From positions 61,595,371-61,659,370 of the forward strand of contig CM054060.1 in NCBI GenBank assembly GCA_028641055.1: 64,000 nucleotides of DNA, read 5' to 3'. This DNA is from Alopecurus myosuroides (Eukaryota > Streptophyta > Magnoliopsida > Poales > Poaceae). Made by a program: the position numbers and the translations under genes. How positions within the stretch are numbered: the first letter of the stretch is position 1; each line of letters opens with the position of its first letter. Shown here in pieces: positions 1 to 10,527 of this stretch. A model generated the notes under the pieces. The model was not told where the DNA came from and searched no databases. It saw only the letters and a program-made list of their open reading frames with translations.

Positions 1-2
1 AC

Positions 3-2823
3 TGCTCCGAGAAGGGCCCTTCTGAGAAGGAGGCTGCCGATAAGGTGGCTGCTGAGGAGGCCAAGGCCAAGGAGAAGGCCGCCGAGAAGGCCAAAGCCGA
101 GAAAGAAACTGCTGAGAGAGCCAAGGCCGAGCAGAAGAAGCTCAGGGCTGAACAGAAGAAAGCCGAGAAGCGAGCTGCCGAGGAAGCAGTCGCCGAGAAG
201 GCAAAGGCCAAAACTGAGGGGAAGAAACCCGAGGACCCCGAGAAGCAGAAGATCGAGAAGGAGCAGAGGAAGGAAAGGGCCAGAGAGCAAGGCGCATCTG
301 CAGGCGGAGCACTCGTGATCCGCGACTCCGGCCCAATTCCTGCTGCGCTCTCTGCGGGCGCTCGCGCTGCTGGTCAGCCCTGCTACCCGGAATACATGAT
401 TGAGGTTAGCCACCAACATAGCATTGGTTTCCCTCCCCAAGATAAAGCTGTAGCTATTCAGAAGGGGAGGAAAGCTGTAGCCAGGATTACTCCTCCCTTC
501 GATCCAGCCCAGAACAAGCCCATCAATATTGCTTCTCGGGGAGTCCAAGACAAGCCAATAACCTCCAAGGGTCTTGAGCAGGTACTGGACACTGTCGGCT
601 ACATCAGCGCCAAGTGGGACAGCGCTGTTCTTGGAGAGGAGAAGTGGCACGGCTTGACTCTTGGCTCCGTCGACCACTACCGCGTGGAGTGGAACAAGAT
701 CGACTTGGGACACCAGCCCATGTCCGTCTCCACCGATACCGCCACCCTCGCAGCCAAGATGTTCTTGCATCGCAAGAATGCCGAGGATATCGAACAGAGC
801 TACGCAGTAAGTCTTTTGGCCTTTTCCGAGTTGAATTTTCTTCTCTTCTACTCGCCTTTCTTCTTTCTCACCATCACTCCCAGTCCCCGAGATTTGGGAC
901 GAGTAGGTGGATACTCTCCGAGTAGCCTCCTACTCGGGCCAAATCTTCTCTGCTTTGCCTAACTCATTTTCTTCTCGGTTTTCAGGATACCGTTCTCAAG
1001 CGGACCAATTTGTACCGCATCCTTCTCTGGAACCACTCCATCGCCAGGAGGCGCATCACCGCACTGGAGAAAGAGAAGGCAGATGCCGAGGCCGCAAGCA
1101 AGAACGCCAAAGAGAGCAGCCAGCAGCTGGCTGAAGTGCAGGGTAGGCCTTTTAGCTACGCGGTTTCTGCGTTTTATTTTTACGCCCGCTCCTGCTTTCT
1201 TTGGCCCTAACCTTTCCTTCTCTGCAGCTAACCTGAAAGCCCTAGTCGACGAGCACGAGAAGTGCCGTGCTTTTGTGACAGACGCCGAGGCCACCATAAA
1301 GAGACTTGAAGGTGAGCTTGCTGTTTACTCGGTTCTGTATTAAGTCTGTTTCCTGTTTTACTTCTCGGCTAACCTTATCAATCTCTTCGCAGAAGATCAC
1401 AAGTCATTTGCTGAGGCGCACCAAGATTGCATCAAGCCAGCAGAGGTGGAGAAACAGCTGTCTGACCAGACCATCGCTCTTGTGAAGGACCACACCACCG
1501 AGATGGAATCCCTGCAGCTCCGACTTCAGCAAGCACTCCAGGACGCTGTGAAGATTGGCGCCGAGAGGGACGCGGCCATCGCCGAGAAAGCCAAGGCCGA
1601 GACCACTTTCAAGGCCAAGGAGAGGGCCCTCGAGTCTGAATGCGAAACTCTGAAGAAAACCAATGCCAATCTCTTCGCTCAGATGACCACTCTTCGCGGA
1701 ATCCAAGACAAACGTATTGGCAACGAGGAGTCCTGGAAATCCAAGCTGCAGCAGCTGTGCCGCCAATTGAGGGGTAAGTTTTCTTCTTCCCTGCATCCTC
1801 TCTTCTCGGTCTTTCTCTTCTCGGTTTCCCTTTTCTCGGTTTTTGAAGTTGCCATTTGCTATTTCAGATATCTGGCCTGCTCTCGATTCCACATCTGCGC
1901 CTACTCTGGCCACAAACCGAGCGCTTCGCCTTTCGAAGGGCGAGGAGGCAGATACTAGTTCTGAGATCGAGGACGTCTTGCTGGTGCTCAAAAGCTTCTT
2001 CGATCAGCTAGTCGGTCTTGGAACCGACTTGGTGCACGTGGGCTTTGAGCTTCACAGGTTGTTCTGGCCTCATGACCCCCAGCCAAGAAAGATGCGGGAT
2101 CTCGCCCACAAGCTGGAGGCAGCGAAGGCCGAGCTGAAGAAGTGGCGAGCCTCTGCAGCCCGTGCTGGTGCAGATGTGATGCTTCTCTGCATGGCGTCTT
2201 GGTACGAGAACCTTGACATGCAGCGCATCCGCGGGAAGCGCAGTAACTCCAAGTGGGAAAACGATGCCGCTAGCGTGGCCTTGCGCAAGCAGATCGCTTA
2301 TGAAGTTGCCGAGTATGCCGAGACGGAGGTCTACATCGACGGCCCCCCCGAGCCGGACACTGATTATGAAGATGAGGAGGAAGCCGACTTGGAGGACGAC
2401 GAGGACGACGATGAGGAAGAACTTGCGGACTACTTCGAATCTCCCAAGGGCAAGGCCGGGAAGGGCAAGGCCACCGTCGTCGCGAGTAGCGATGAGGAAG
2501 AGCATGCCCACATCGACAGCGAGCCACTCAACTTCGGCACCTCCTCGGGTGCTGCTCTCGACGACACGGTGCCACCTCCTAGCCACACCGCTGGCTCCTC
2601 TTCGGCTCCAGGCCCCATCTCGGTGGCCACAGCTACATCCGAGCAGACGGCCACCCAGAATGATGTTGAGATGGAGGAGTCCGCCGCCGTACAGACGGAA
2701 ACGGACGCCACCAACAACGAAGAAGCTGCCGAGAAAGCCACCGCTGAAGAAACTGCTACCAAGACAGCGGTCGAGGAAGTAACTGCCCATGCCAGCGCCG
2801 AGAACACTGCCTCCTCAACCTGA
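3..2823 (+). CDS. Opposite-strand spliced accessory gene of the Tat element (5' partial)
   Basis: Five exons join without a frame break: 3-806, 986-1142, 1228-1311, 1393-1773 and 1868-2823 (TGA stop). All introns are GT-AG, with donors GTAAGT at 807, GTAGGC at 1143, GTGAGC at 1312 and GTAAGT at 1774, and pyrimidine-rich acceptors. The frame is open to the left edge, so the N-terminus is missing. The protein starts with a long Ala/Lys/Glu-rich coiled coil (about the first 95 residues), has a globular middle around GYISAKWDSAVLG and VLKRTNLYRILLWNH, more coiled coil, a second globular part (FFDQLVGLGTDLVHVGFEL) and an acidic C-terminus rich in Asp/Glu, Ser and Thr. It resembles the antisense extra ORFs of grass Tat elements, often annotated as 'putative gypsy type transposon' proteins. 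Function is unknown; a host-derived nuclear coiled-coil protein is one possibility. Confidence 0.75.
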
Positions 2824-3497
2824 GGCCACCTGCAACTTTTTTAACTTGAACATTTATCAGATCCCCGGGATGCCGGGAGCATATGTATCAGACAATATTT
2901 GTTTTCGCTTGCTACTCAGTTTTTATGCCCACTCAGTTTACGTTGACATTAATCAATTTGAACGACAATGGCTCAATGCCGAGTTGTGTTTCCATGCGAG
3001 TCCCCGAGTAGCTTTTCTTATTCACCCTGTCTTTTCATCTCTGCTCTACCTGCGACTTGTCGCTTGTTTGGTATTCGAGTCACAAGAATTAAAGAACAAG
3101 GCTGCAAATACTTAGCCGCTAGAGAACAATCATGATAACGCAGCCCACCATTTAGCCGAGAAGACGAAAACGAGGAACAAAAAGTAACCGACAATCTACT
3201 CGGTTCCTGCACTTTTTCTTCCTTAGCGATTTTCGTGTGCTCATTGACCTTTTGCTTGTTCTCTTGCTTGCCATGAAGCCGGGTTTCGGACAGCAGCGAA
3301 GTCGAAGAGTTGGCATGTAGGTTTAAACACAGTACTCAATGCACTTTTGAGTTCTGAAGTGAAGCAACCGAATAGACAGAGGAACAAACCGAGTAAAAAC
3401 ACTTAGAGCAATTTTGGACGAGGGCAGTCCCCGAGAACAATTTTAGATTGCAGAGTAGAATTTCAACTCGGATGAAAGAGTACATACACATCTTTGC
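2824..3497. other. Non-coding gap between accessory gene and pol
   Basis: The two genes converge on this 674 bp interval: the plus-strand gene stops at 2823 and the minus-strand pol stops at 3498. It should hold the 3' untranslated sequence of the accessory transcript and non-coding DNA downstream of pol. Several copies of the CCGAGTA / TACTCGG motif that pervades the element occur here (for example near 3004, 3196 and 3388). I see no RNA gene or convincing reading frame. Confidence 0.6.
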
Positions 3498-6400
3498 TTA
3501 CGAATGAAAACGACGAAGTAGAGCTACATTCCAGGGACGCTTGGTTTCCTCTCCAGCTTTATCTGCCCTGTTCGCCTGCGATGGGCGCATATCTACAAGA
3601 TAGTACGCGTCATTGTGCAGCGCTTTGCTGACAATGAAAGGCCCTTCCCATGGAGGAGACAACTTGTGCATCCCGGCTGTGCGCTGCACAAGCCTAAGGA
3701 CCATGTCTCCTTCTCGGAAAACCCTTGGGTTCACCTTTCGGCTATGATAGCGCCGCAGGTTTTGCTGGTAGATAGCCGAACGTGACAGAGTCAGCTCTCT
3801 TGCTTCTTCAAGCAGGTCAACGTCGTCTTCTCGAGCTTCTCTCGCCTCCACCTCAGTGTAGAGGGCTACTCGGGGGGAGTCATGCTCTAAGTCTATTGGC
3901 AACACGGCCTCAGCCCCGTATACCAAGAAGAATGGCGTGTAGCCGGTTGACCGGTTAGGGGTAGTCCTTAGACTCCACAACACCGCTGGCAACTCTTCTA
4001 GCCAACACCCAGGTGTTTTCAGCAATGGCTCAATCAGCCTCGGCTTGATGCCTGCCAGTACCATCCCATTTGCTCTCTCAACTTGCCCATTGGAGGCAGG
4101 GTGCGCGACTGACGCAACGTCTAGTCGGATATGCTTATCTCTGCAGAATCGCACCATTGCCCCCTCTGCAAAGTTGGTACCGTTGTCGGTGATGATACTG
4201 TGTGGGTAGCCATATCTCATGATCACATCTTTCACGAACTTCACAGCTGTGACTCCATCACACTTCCGAATAGGCTTCACCTCGATCCACTTGGTGAACT
4301 TGTCCACCATGACCAAGATATGTGTCATATTGCCCTTAGCCGGCTTGAAAGGACCAACCATATCCAAGCACCAAACAGCAAACGGCCATGTGATAGGAAT
4401 TGTTTTCAACTCGGATGCTGGCACGTGAATCTTACTTGCGAACATCTGGCAGCCGGCGCACTTCCTCACAATGTCCTCAGCTTGCTGCAATGCAGTGAGC
4501 CAGTAGAAGCCATGCCGAAAAGCTTTCTTGACTAAGGCCCGAGAAGAGGCATGATGCCCACATTCTCCTTGATGTATCTCCACCAGGATTTCTTCTCCTT
4601 CCTCTGGGCTCACACAACGTTGCAGCACACCAGTGGCACTTCTCTTGTGCAGCACATCTCGGACTAAGGCGTAGCCCTTGGATCTTCTCTGAATCTGCCT
4701 CGCGGTCACCTCATCTTCAGGTAAAGTACCGTCCCTTAGAAAGGATAATATGGGCATTGCCCAACTCGGTGTCTCCCGCACGGGAAACACTGGTTCGTCC
4801 ATTTCCATTGGGACAGGCTCTGGTGGTTGCACAGGAGGAGTGGGAGCGCTTCTTTGCAGCCCAGATCGATTGGCGAGAACTTCTTCAATGAATGCAACAG
4901 CTTCTGGGTTGAGGACGGCAGTCCCCGAGTAAGGAGTGGCAGTCCCCGGGTAAGGAGTGGCAGTCCCCGAGTAAGGAGTGGCAGTCCCCGAGTAAGGAAT
5001 GGCAGTCCCCGAGTAAGGAATGGCAGTCCCCGAGTAGGGAATGGCAGCCCCCGAGTAGGGAGCGGCAGTCCCCGAGTAGGGAGTGGCAGTCCCCGGGTAA
5101 GGAGTGGCAGTCCCCGGGTTCCCTGCAGCACTCTCCCAGTCGATCTCCATTGGGTCAGATTCTTCACTCGGCAGAGAGGGAACAAAGATGGATTCCGAGT
5201 TGGGGGAAGGCTTGATGGACGGCTTCCTCAAATGCTCCAGGGCAATCCCTGCCGGGATAGACTGCCGAGAAGATCCCAACTTGGACAGCTCATCCGCTGC
5301 TTCGTTTTCTGCTCGGTGGATGTGCTGGAACTCACAGCCTTCGAAAAACCCAGTCATTGACTGCACCAGGAAACGATACGACGCCATGTTGGCATCCAAG
5401 GCATCCCAGGTACCTGAGACTTGCTGCACCACCAGGTCCGAGTCGCCATAGCAGATAATGCGCTGCACACCAACCTCCTTTGCTACACGCAAACCATGCA
5501 CAACTGCCTCGTACTCGGCTACGTTGTTGGATGCCTTGAAATGAATCTGCAACACATACTTGAGCTGATCCCGCTTGGGTGATGTAAGCACAACGCCAGC
5601 ACCAAGGCCTTCTTTCAGCTTTGAGCCATCAAAGTGCATCTTCCAGTAGTTTGAGACTGGAGCAGGAGGTTCATATTGCATCTCGGCCCAGTCGACAAGA
5701 AATTCTGCCAGCACCTGAGACTTGATGGCTTCTCTTCTCGTATATGCGGGAGCATACGCAGCTAGCTCAATTGCCCACTTTGCTACTCTGCCACTCGCCT
5801 CCTTGTTACCCATGATGTCCGAGATGGGAGCTGAGCTCACAACAGTGATGGGATGCTCCTGGAAGTAATGTTTCAGCTTCCTGGCGCCCAGGTACACACC
5901 ATATGTCATCTTCTGGTAATGCGGGTAGTTTTGCTTGGAACTGGACAGCACTTCACTGAGATAGTAGACTGGGCGCTGCACACTCTTGCCTTCTTCTTCT
6001 CGCTCCACCACTATCACCACGCTGACTACTCGGTTAGTCGCGGCAATGTATAGCAGCATAGGCTCCTTGGGTAGCGGACTAGCCAAGACAGGAGCACTAG
6101 CCAACATTGCTTTCAGCTCATTGAATGCCACATCCGCTTGCGGAGTCCAGACAAACTTGTCGCTTTTCTTCATCAGCTGGTACAGAGGCAGAGCCTTCTC
6201 GCCCATTCGGCCCAGGAAACGGCTCAGAGATGCCAAACAACCCGTGAATTTCTGCACATCCTTCAATGATCTCGGCAAAGACATGCTCTCAATAGCTTTT
6301 ATCTTAGACGGATTGGCTTCAATGCCCCGACTAGAAACAAGAAAACCGAGTAGCTTTCCAGCTGGTACACCAAAGGTACACTTACTCGGATTCAGTTTCA

Positions 6401-7091
6401 TTTTGTACTTGCGTAGGTTAGCAAAGGTTTCCTCAAGATCGGCAAGCAGAGTATGTGTTTTATTCGTTTTGATGACAATGTCATCTACGTACACCTGCAC
6501 ATTCTTGCCGAGCTGATCATGCAAGCATTTCTGCATGCATCTCTGATAGGTTGCACCCGCATTCCTCAAGCCAAAACACATGACACGATAGCAATAAGCC
6601 CCGTACGGGGTAATGAAAGCAGTCTTTATTTGATCAGCAGGGTTGAGTGCGATCTGGTGGAAACCAGAGTAGGCATCAATGAAAGACAACAGTTCACAAC
6701 CGGCAGTGGAATCGATCACCTGATCGATGCGAGGTAGCGGGAAAGGATCCTTGGGGCACGCCTTGTTCAAGTCGGTGTAGTCGACGCACATGCGCCATGC
6801 AGTGGTAGCCTTGGGATCTTCCTTTTTCTTCTCGACCATGACCGGGTTGGCTAACCAGTCCGGGTGCAGCACCTCCATGATGAAGTTACTGATCAGCAGC
6901 TTGGTGATTTGATCACCGATGGCCTTCCTTCTCTCATCCCCGAAACGGCGCAAGGCCTGCTTCACGGGCTTGGCGTCAGGACGCACATGCAAAGAGTGCT
7001 CAACCAACTCCCTCGGGACTCCTGGTAGATCTTCATTGGTCCAGGCGAACACGTCCCGATTCTCACGGAGGAAGTGGATGAGCGCGCTTTC
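3498..7091 (-). CDS. pol: Pol polyprotein: RT, RNase H, archaeal-type RNase H, integrase
   Basis: The frame continues that of gag-protease after a TAG; the first in-frame Met is at 7052. Residues counted from that Met: reverse transcriptase about 1-240 with LSFIDAYSGFHQI and catalytic YVDD (188-191); Ty3-type RNase H about 330-415, in which the usual first Asp appears replaced (LLYIAATNRVVS); archaeal-type RNase H about 472-592 with Asp475, Glu513, Asp537 and Asp587 present; a Pro/Tyr/Ser/Gly/Thr/Ala repeat linker about 648-712; integrase with an H-H-C-C finger near 827-868 and the D-D(35)-E triad Asp897, Asp956, Glu992. It copies element RNA to DNA in cytoplasmic particles and integrates it. 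With its catalytic residues present it could be functional if the upstream stop is suppressed. Total 1184 residues from the Met. Confidence 0.93.
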   Translation of the reverse strand, partial: ESALIHFLRENRDVFAWTNEDLPGVPRELVEHSLHVRPDAKPVKQALRRFGDERRKAIGDQITKLLISNFIMEVLHPDWLANPVMVEKKKEDPKATTAWRMCVDYTDLNKACPKDPFPLPRIDQVIDSTAGCELLSFIDAYSGFHQIALNPADQIKTAFITPYGAYCYRVMCFGLRNAGATYQRCMQKCLHDQLGKNVQVYVDDIVIKTNKTHTLLADLEETFANLRKYKMKLNPSKCTFGVPAGKLLGFLVSSRGIEANPSKIKAIESMSLPRSLKDVQKFTGCLASLSRFLGRMGEKALPLYQLMKKSDKFVWTPQADVAFNELKAMLASAPVLASPLPKEPMLLYIAATNRVVSVVIVVEREEEGKSVQRPVYYLSEVLSSSKQNYPHYQKMTYGVYLGARKLKHYFQEHPITVVSSAPISDIMGNKEASGRVAKWAIELAAYAPAYTRREAIKSQVLAEFLVDWAEMQYEPPAPVSNYWKMHFDGSKLKEGLGAGVVLTSPKRDQLKYVLQIHFKASNNVAEYEAVVHGLRVAKEVGVQRIICYGDSDLVVQQVSGTWDALDANMASYRFLVQSMTGFFEGCEFQHIHRAENEAADELSKLGSSRQSIPAGIALEHLRKPSIKPSPNSESIFVPSLPSEESDPMEIDWESAAGNPGTATPYPGTATPYSGTAAPYSGAAIPYSGTAIPYSGTAIPYSGTATPYSGTATPYPGTATPYSGTAVLNPEAVAFIEEVLANRSGLQRSAPTPPVQPPEPVPMEMDEPVFPVRETPSWAMPILSFLRDGTLPEDEVTARQIQRRSKGYALVRDVLHKRSATGVLQRCVSPEEGEEILVEIHQGECGHHASSRALVKKAFRHGFYWLTALQQAEDIVRKCAGCQMFASKIHVPASELKTIPITWPFAVWCLDMVGPFKPAKGNMTHILVMVDKFTKWIEVKPIRKCDGVTAVKFVKDVIMRYGYPHSIITDNGTNFAEGAMVRFCRDKHIRLDVASVAHPASNGQVERANGMVLAGIKPRLIEPLLKTPGCWLEELPAVLWSLRTTPNRSTGYTPFFLVYGAEAVLPIDLEHDSPRVALYTEVEAREAREDDVDLLEEARELTLSRSAIYQQNLRRYHSRKVNPRVFREGDMVLRLVQRTAGMHKLSPPWEGPFIVSKALHNDAYYLVDMRPSQANRADKAGEETKRPWNVALLRRFHS
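4917..5111 (-). repeat. In-frame 21 bp minisatellite in pol linker
   Basis: About nine direct repeats of a 21 bp unit, seen on the plus strand as variants of CAGTCCCCGAGTAAGGAGTGG. Read on the minus strand each unit encodes a 7-residue repeat like TATPYSG, with Ser/Pro and Thr/Ile/Ala variation. The array lies between the archaeal-type RNase H and the integrase finger and keeps the frame throughout. Confidence 0.9.
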
Positions 7092-10000
7092 CTATTTCTC
7101 GGCCAGCCCGGCACCAATGATGGCCACGCGCTCCGGGAACTCGGGGTCAACCTGAACAGTCTTGGTCTCCTTGGCAGCTTGGAAAGCAGTACCATGCTGA
7201 GTACTTGGCACACCTTGTGCGCCAGCTTGTGCGGACTGAGCCATGGCTACCACCTCGTACATCTTCTTCTTCTCGGCAGCAATCACCATTGATTCCGCCA
7301 GCTGAGAGCTAGCAGAGGCACACTCCATGGACTTCTTGTAATCTCCCGAGATGGTGATGATGCCATTTGGCCCAGGGATCTTCATCTTCAGGTAAGCCAC
7401 ATGAGTAGAGGCCATGAACTTGCTCAGAGCAGGCCTTCCGAGTAGAGCATGATATGGGCTCTGATGATCCACCACCTCGAACTGCAGGCGCTCTGTGCGG
7501 CAGTTCTCCCGAGTACCGAATAGCACATCAATCCACACTCGGCCAATCGGGTTGCACGAGATCCCGGGCACAATCCCATGGAAAGTGGTCTTGCTGGGCA
7601 GCATCATGTTCTCGGCCAGGCCAAGCTTCTCGAGTGTGTCCTTATACACAATGTTGATGCTGCTGCCGTTGTCGATCAGCACTTTGCTGAACCTCACATT
7701 CTTCTCGGGACCCAGGAAGGTAGGATCCAGCACCAAAGCATAGGTACCCGGATTGGGCATCACCTTGGGGTGATCTGCCCGAGTCCACCTGATCTCCTGG
7801 TCGCACCAATACATGTAGTGAGGGACAGCCGGAACCACTGCATTGACCTCCATGGCCCGCCTGTGTTGTGACTGCTTGTCGACTGCCTCAGAAGTGAAGA
7901 TCATATAGCTCTCATGGTGCTCTTGGTATTGGTTAGGGCCATTGCCCCCGTTGTTGCCATTGTTGCCATTGTTGTTGTTGCCCTGATAGTTGTTGTTGCC
8001 TCTGTTGTTGTTGTTGCGGTTATAGTTGTCGTTGTTGTTGCGGTATCTCTCATTGTTGAAGTTCTGGTTGGCTCCTAAAGCCACCTGGTTGACATTCTCC
8101 CTTCTCGGATACACTGGGGGCCGAGCTGCGGGTGCCCGAGTAGGCTGAACAGCAGCATTTGCGGCTGGCAGGGGAGGAGGAGGAGGCAAGCCATCACTCT
8201 TGATTATGTCCCACCATTCGCACTGCCGAGTAGTATGGTTCGCAGGCCTTGAGGGGTGATGAGTGTGGAAGCTGCACGGACCATCCTTCATGTCATCGAA
8301 GACAAACTTCTTCGGCTGCTCGGAGTTCCCGCTACTCGGCTGCGCGGTGCGGAACGGTTTCTTGTTGCCTTGGCCCTGGTTCTGGTTCTGCCCGTAGGCT
8401 CCAGCAGGTTTCTGCCTTTGGCCACCACCGCCTCCGATGTTCACTGCATTCACCTCCTCGGGATCATACCGAGTATCTACTCGGCGTTTGTTGCGGAACT
8501 CGTTGCGCTTGTTGCTGTTGAAGTTCCTTCTCGGCTCAGAGGAGTCCATCAGTGGCTGAGTAGGATCACCGAGCGCGTACTGATCCGCGATCTTGATGGT
8601 CTCGGCCAGGGTGTTGGGCATCTCCCTCTGCAATCTTTGCCAAAGCATGCTGCCGTGCCGGCAACCTTGCGCAAACCAAGTGATGGCCTGTGCCTCATTC
8701 ACACCCTCACAGGTGTTCCTCAGGGTGCTCCACCGAGTAAGGTACTCGCGGTCCGTCTCATCTTCTCGCTGCCGGCAGGCCGACAACTGCTGTGGCCTAT
8801 TCGGCCTCTTGTAGGTGCTGGTGAAGTTGCTGACGAATGCGTCCGAGAAGTCCAGCCAGCAGTTTATGCTGTGCTTGGGCAAGTTGTTGAGCCAAGTACG
8901 AGCTGGACCCTCTAGCATCTGCGGCACATAGCGCACCGCCCATCTCCGGTTGCCACCCGCAATGTGGACTGCGGTGACGTAGTCATTGAGCCAATCTTCG
9001 GGCTTGGTGCTACCATTGTAGCTCTTGGTGCCTCTTGCGAGCTGGAAGCCCTTCACGGACGGCTCGTTCATGATGCGCGGGCCAAAGCACTCGGGGCCGG
9101 GAGGACCCGTGCTCTCAAGCCGCGCCGACAAGCTGATACGGTCCAGCTGGTGCCTTGCATCTCCAGGCGCCAACACGCGCTCACCCACACGGTCATGGAT
9201 GTCATAACCGGCCATCTCCATAGCCGAGTAGCCATCATCATACCTATCCGGCTGCATAGCTGCGGGCTGCTCCACCGGGTTGACGACTGGTGCCACTGGA
9301 CGCGGCTGTAGCCTCTGCCGAGTAGGCGGAGCTGCGGGTTGCCGAGAAGTACCCGGACGTGCGGCTTCTCGGACACGGCTTTGAGCTTGATGGGCTTGAG
9401 AGTCTGCTCTTGCAGCGTTGTGTTCCCGCCCGGGCTGCTGCGGCACAGCAACCTGTTTCGCGGCAGCAGCCGGGTCATACACCTGCATTTGCCTGTCTCT
9501 ACCCGTACGCCCGCTGCGGCTCTTCTCGCGGCTAGGATGCGGAGATGAGGCTTGATCGTTAGATCTTGCCGCGTGCGAATGAACCACTTGCGAAGCTCCA
9601 GCTCCCGGGTTGGCCTTCCGGAACTCCTCGTTCTGCCTGGCGGCCTCCAGCACCAGTTCGCCTAGCCTCTCCTGCTGCCTGCGACGCGCCTCTCCCTCTA
9701 GGCGCGGCAACTCGGCAGCCACAGCCTCCGCAGCCCGCAGCGTCTTGGCGGGCGTGCTGTACCTTGGCCTTGTGAAGGTGTTCGCGGTGGCGGACTGAGC
9801 GGGCTCCTCCGCAACAGTCGCCATCTCGGCGCCTAGGTTGCGCCGCGTTGCGCCTACCCTGCTGGGCCTCCTGGCAACCGGCGTGAAGCCGTGAGCCTTG
9901 TTGTACTCGAGCTGGTCCAGGCTCAGCTCCAATCTGATCTTCTCCAACTCCGCCTGCTCGGCGAGCAGCTCCTGGCGTTGCCGCTCGAGCTGCTCCCGCG

Positions 10001-10373
10001 TGGCTAGGAGCTCGACGTCGGTGGGCGTGGGCATGCCGGTCCGCGCTGCAGACGCGGGGATGACCGTAGAGGTGGAAGGCGGCAAGTTGCATTGCTTCTC
10101 GTAGGGCCGATGATCTCTGCCACCAGCAGGCGGGTCGTCAACCTCCTCGACGACGGCCGCAGCGCCAGTAGCGGCTGCGCCAACGTTTGCCGCCACGCCC
10201 GTCACCATCACCTCAGCGCAGCACGCAGAGCTGCATGCAGGCCTTCCACGAGCAGCAACAACCGCGGGAGGATCCTCCGCGTCGTGCACCAGCTCGGGGT
10301 AGGCGTCGTTGGCGACAGTGGCGACGTAGACGAGATGCGAGCCGAAGGAGATCACCGAGCCGCCCTCCGGCAT
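7092..10373 (-). CDS. gag: Gag-protease polyprotein
   Basis: The frame is open from 10652, but its first part lies in the LTR and across the primer-binding site, so translation should start downstream; Met at 10373 is the first after the binding site, and MPTPTD or MATVAEEP further in are alternatives. In order: a Glu/Gln-rich coiled coil (LATREQLERQRQELLAEQ), a disordered Arg/Pro/Ala region, the retrotransposon gag domain (WLNDYVTAVHIAGGNRRWAV through DREYLTRWSTLRNTCEGV), an Asn/Gly-rich stretch coded by imperfect TTG-type repeats on the plus strand (7945-8055), a Cys/His cluster CSFHTHHPSRPANHTTRQC, and a retropepsin-like protease with the active-site motif DNGSS in VLIDNGSSINIVY. Gag forms the particle; the protease would cut the polyprotein. 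It ends at TAG (7094-7092), and pol follows in the same frame. Confidence 0.9.
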   Translation of the reverse strand: MPEGGSVISFGSHLVYVATVANDAYPELVHDAEDPPAVVAARGRPACSSACCAEVMVTGVAANVGAAATGAAAVVEEVDDPPAGGRDHRPYEKQCNLPPSTSTVIPASAARTGMPTPTDVELLATREQLERQRQELLAEQAELEKIRLELSLDQLEYNKAHGFTPVARRPSRVGATRRNLGAEMATVAEEPAQSATANTFTRPRYSTPAKTLRAAEAVAAELPRLEGEARRRQQERLGELVLEAARQNEEFRKANPGAGASQVVHSHAARSNDQASSPHPSREKSRSGRTGRDRQMQVYDPAAAAKQVAVPQQPGREHNAARADSQAHQAQSRVREAARPGTSRQPAAPPTRQRLQPRPVAPVVNPVEQPAAMQPDRYDDGYSAMEMAGYDIHDRVGERVLAPGDARHQLDRISLSARLESTGPPGPECFGPRIMNEPSVKGFQLARGTKSYNGSTKPEDWLNDYVTAVHIAGGNRRWAVRYVPQMLEGPARTWLNNLPKHSINCWLDFSDAFVSNFTSTYKRPNRPQQLSACRQREDETDREYLTRWSTLRNTCEGVNEAQAITWFAQGCRHGSMLWQRLQREMPNTLAETIKIADQYALGDPTQPLMDSSEPRRNFNSNKRNEFRNKRRVDTRYDPEEVNAVNIGGGGGQRQKPAGAYGQNQNQGQGNKKPFRTAQPSSGNSEQPKKFVFDDMKDGPCSFHTHHPSRPANHTTRQCEWWDIIKSDGLPPPPPLPAANAAVQPTRAPAARPPVYPRRENVNQVALGANQNFNNERYRNNNDNYNRNNNNRGNNNYQGNNNNGNNGNNGGNGPNQYQEHHESYMIFTSEAVDKQSQHRRAMEVNAVVPAVPHYMYWCDQEIRWTRADHPKVMPNPGTYALVLDPTFLGPEKNVRFSKVLIDNGSSINIVYKDTLEKLGLAENMMLPSKTTFHGIVPGISCNPIGRVWIDVLFGTRENCRTERLQFEVVDHQSPYHALLGRPALSKFMASTHVAYLKMKIPGPNGIITISGDYKKSMECASASSQLAESMVIAAEKKKMYEVVAMAQSAQAGAQGVPSTQHGTAFQAAKETKTVQVDPEFPERVAIIGAGLAEK

Positions 10374-10507
10374 GGCCTTACCGCCGAAACAGCCGGCGTT
10401 GTCAGTGACGAAGTCGAAGGAGCCGAATCTGTGGACAAGGCCACAAACCACGCGCTCCGCAGATGAAGATCCCGTCCGAACAGTAACTCCAGCCAGCGCC
10501 GCTGGTT

Positions 10508-10525
10508 GCCCCACGGTGGGCGCCA
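10508..10525 (-). other. Primer-binding site of the Tat element
   Basis: On the minus strand TGGCGCCCACCGTGGGGC starts two bases after the LTR end (CGACA|GT|TGGCGCC). Position and the TGG start fit a tRNA 3' end primer. I do not assign the tRNA with confidence. Confidence 0.8.
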
Positions 10526-10527
10526 AC

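Noticed and set aside
4131..4535. Plus-strand frames across 4-10 kb
   Set aside because: They mirror gag-pol on the other strand, lack domain logic and have no splice or start support.
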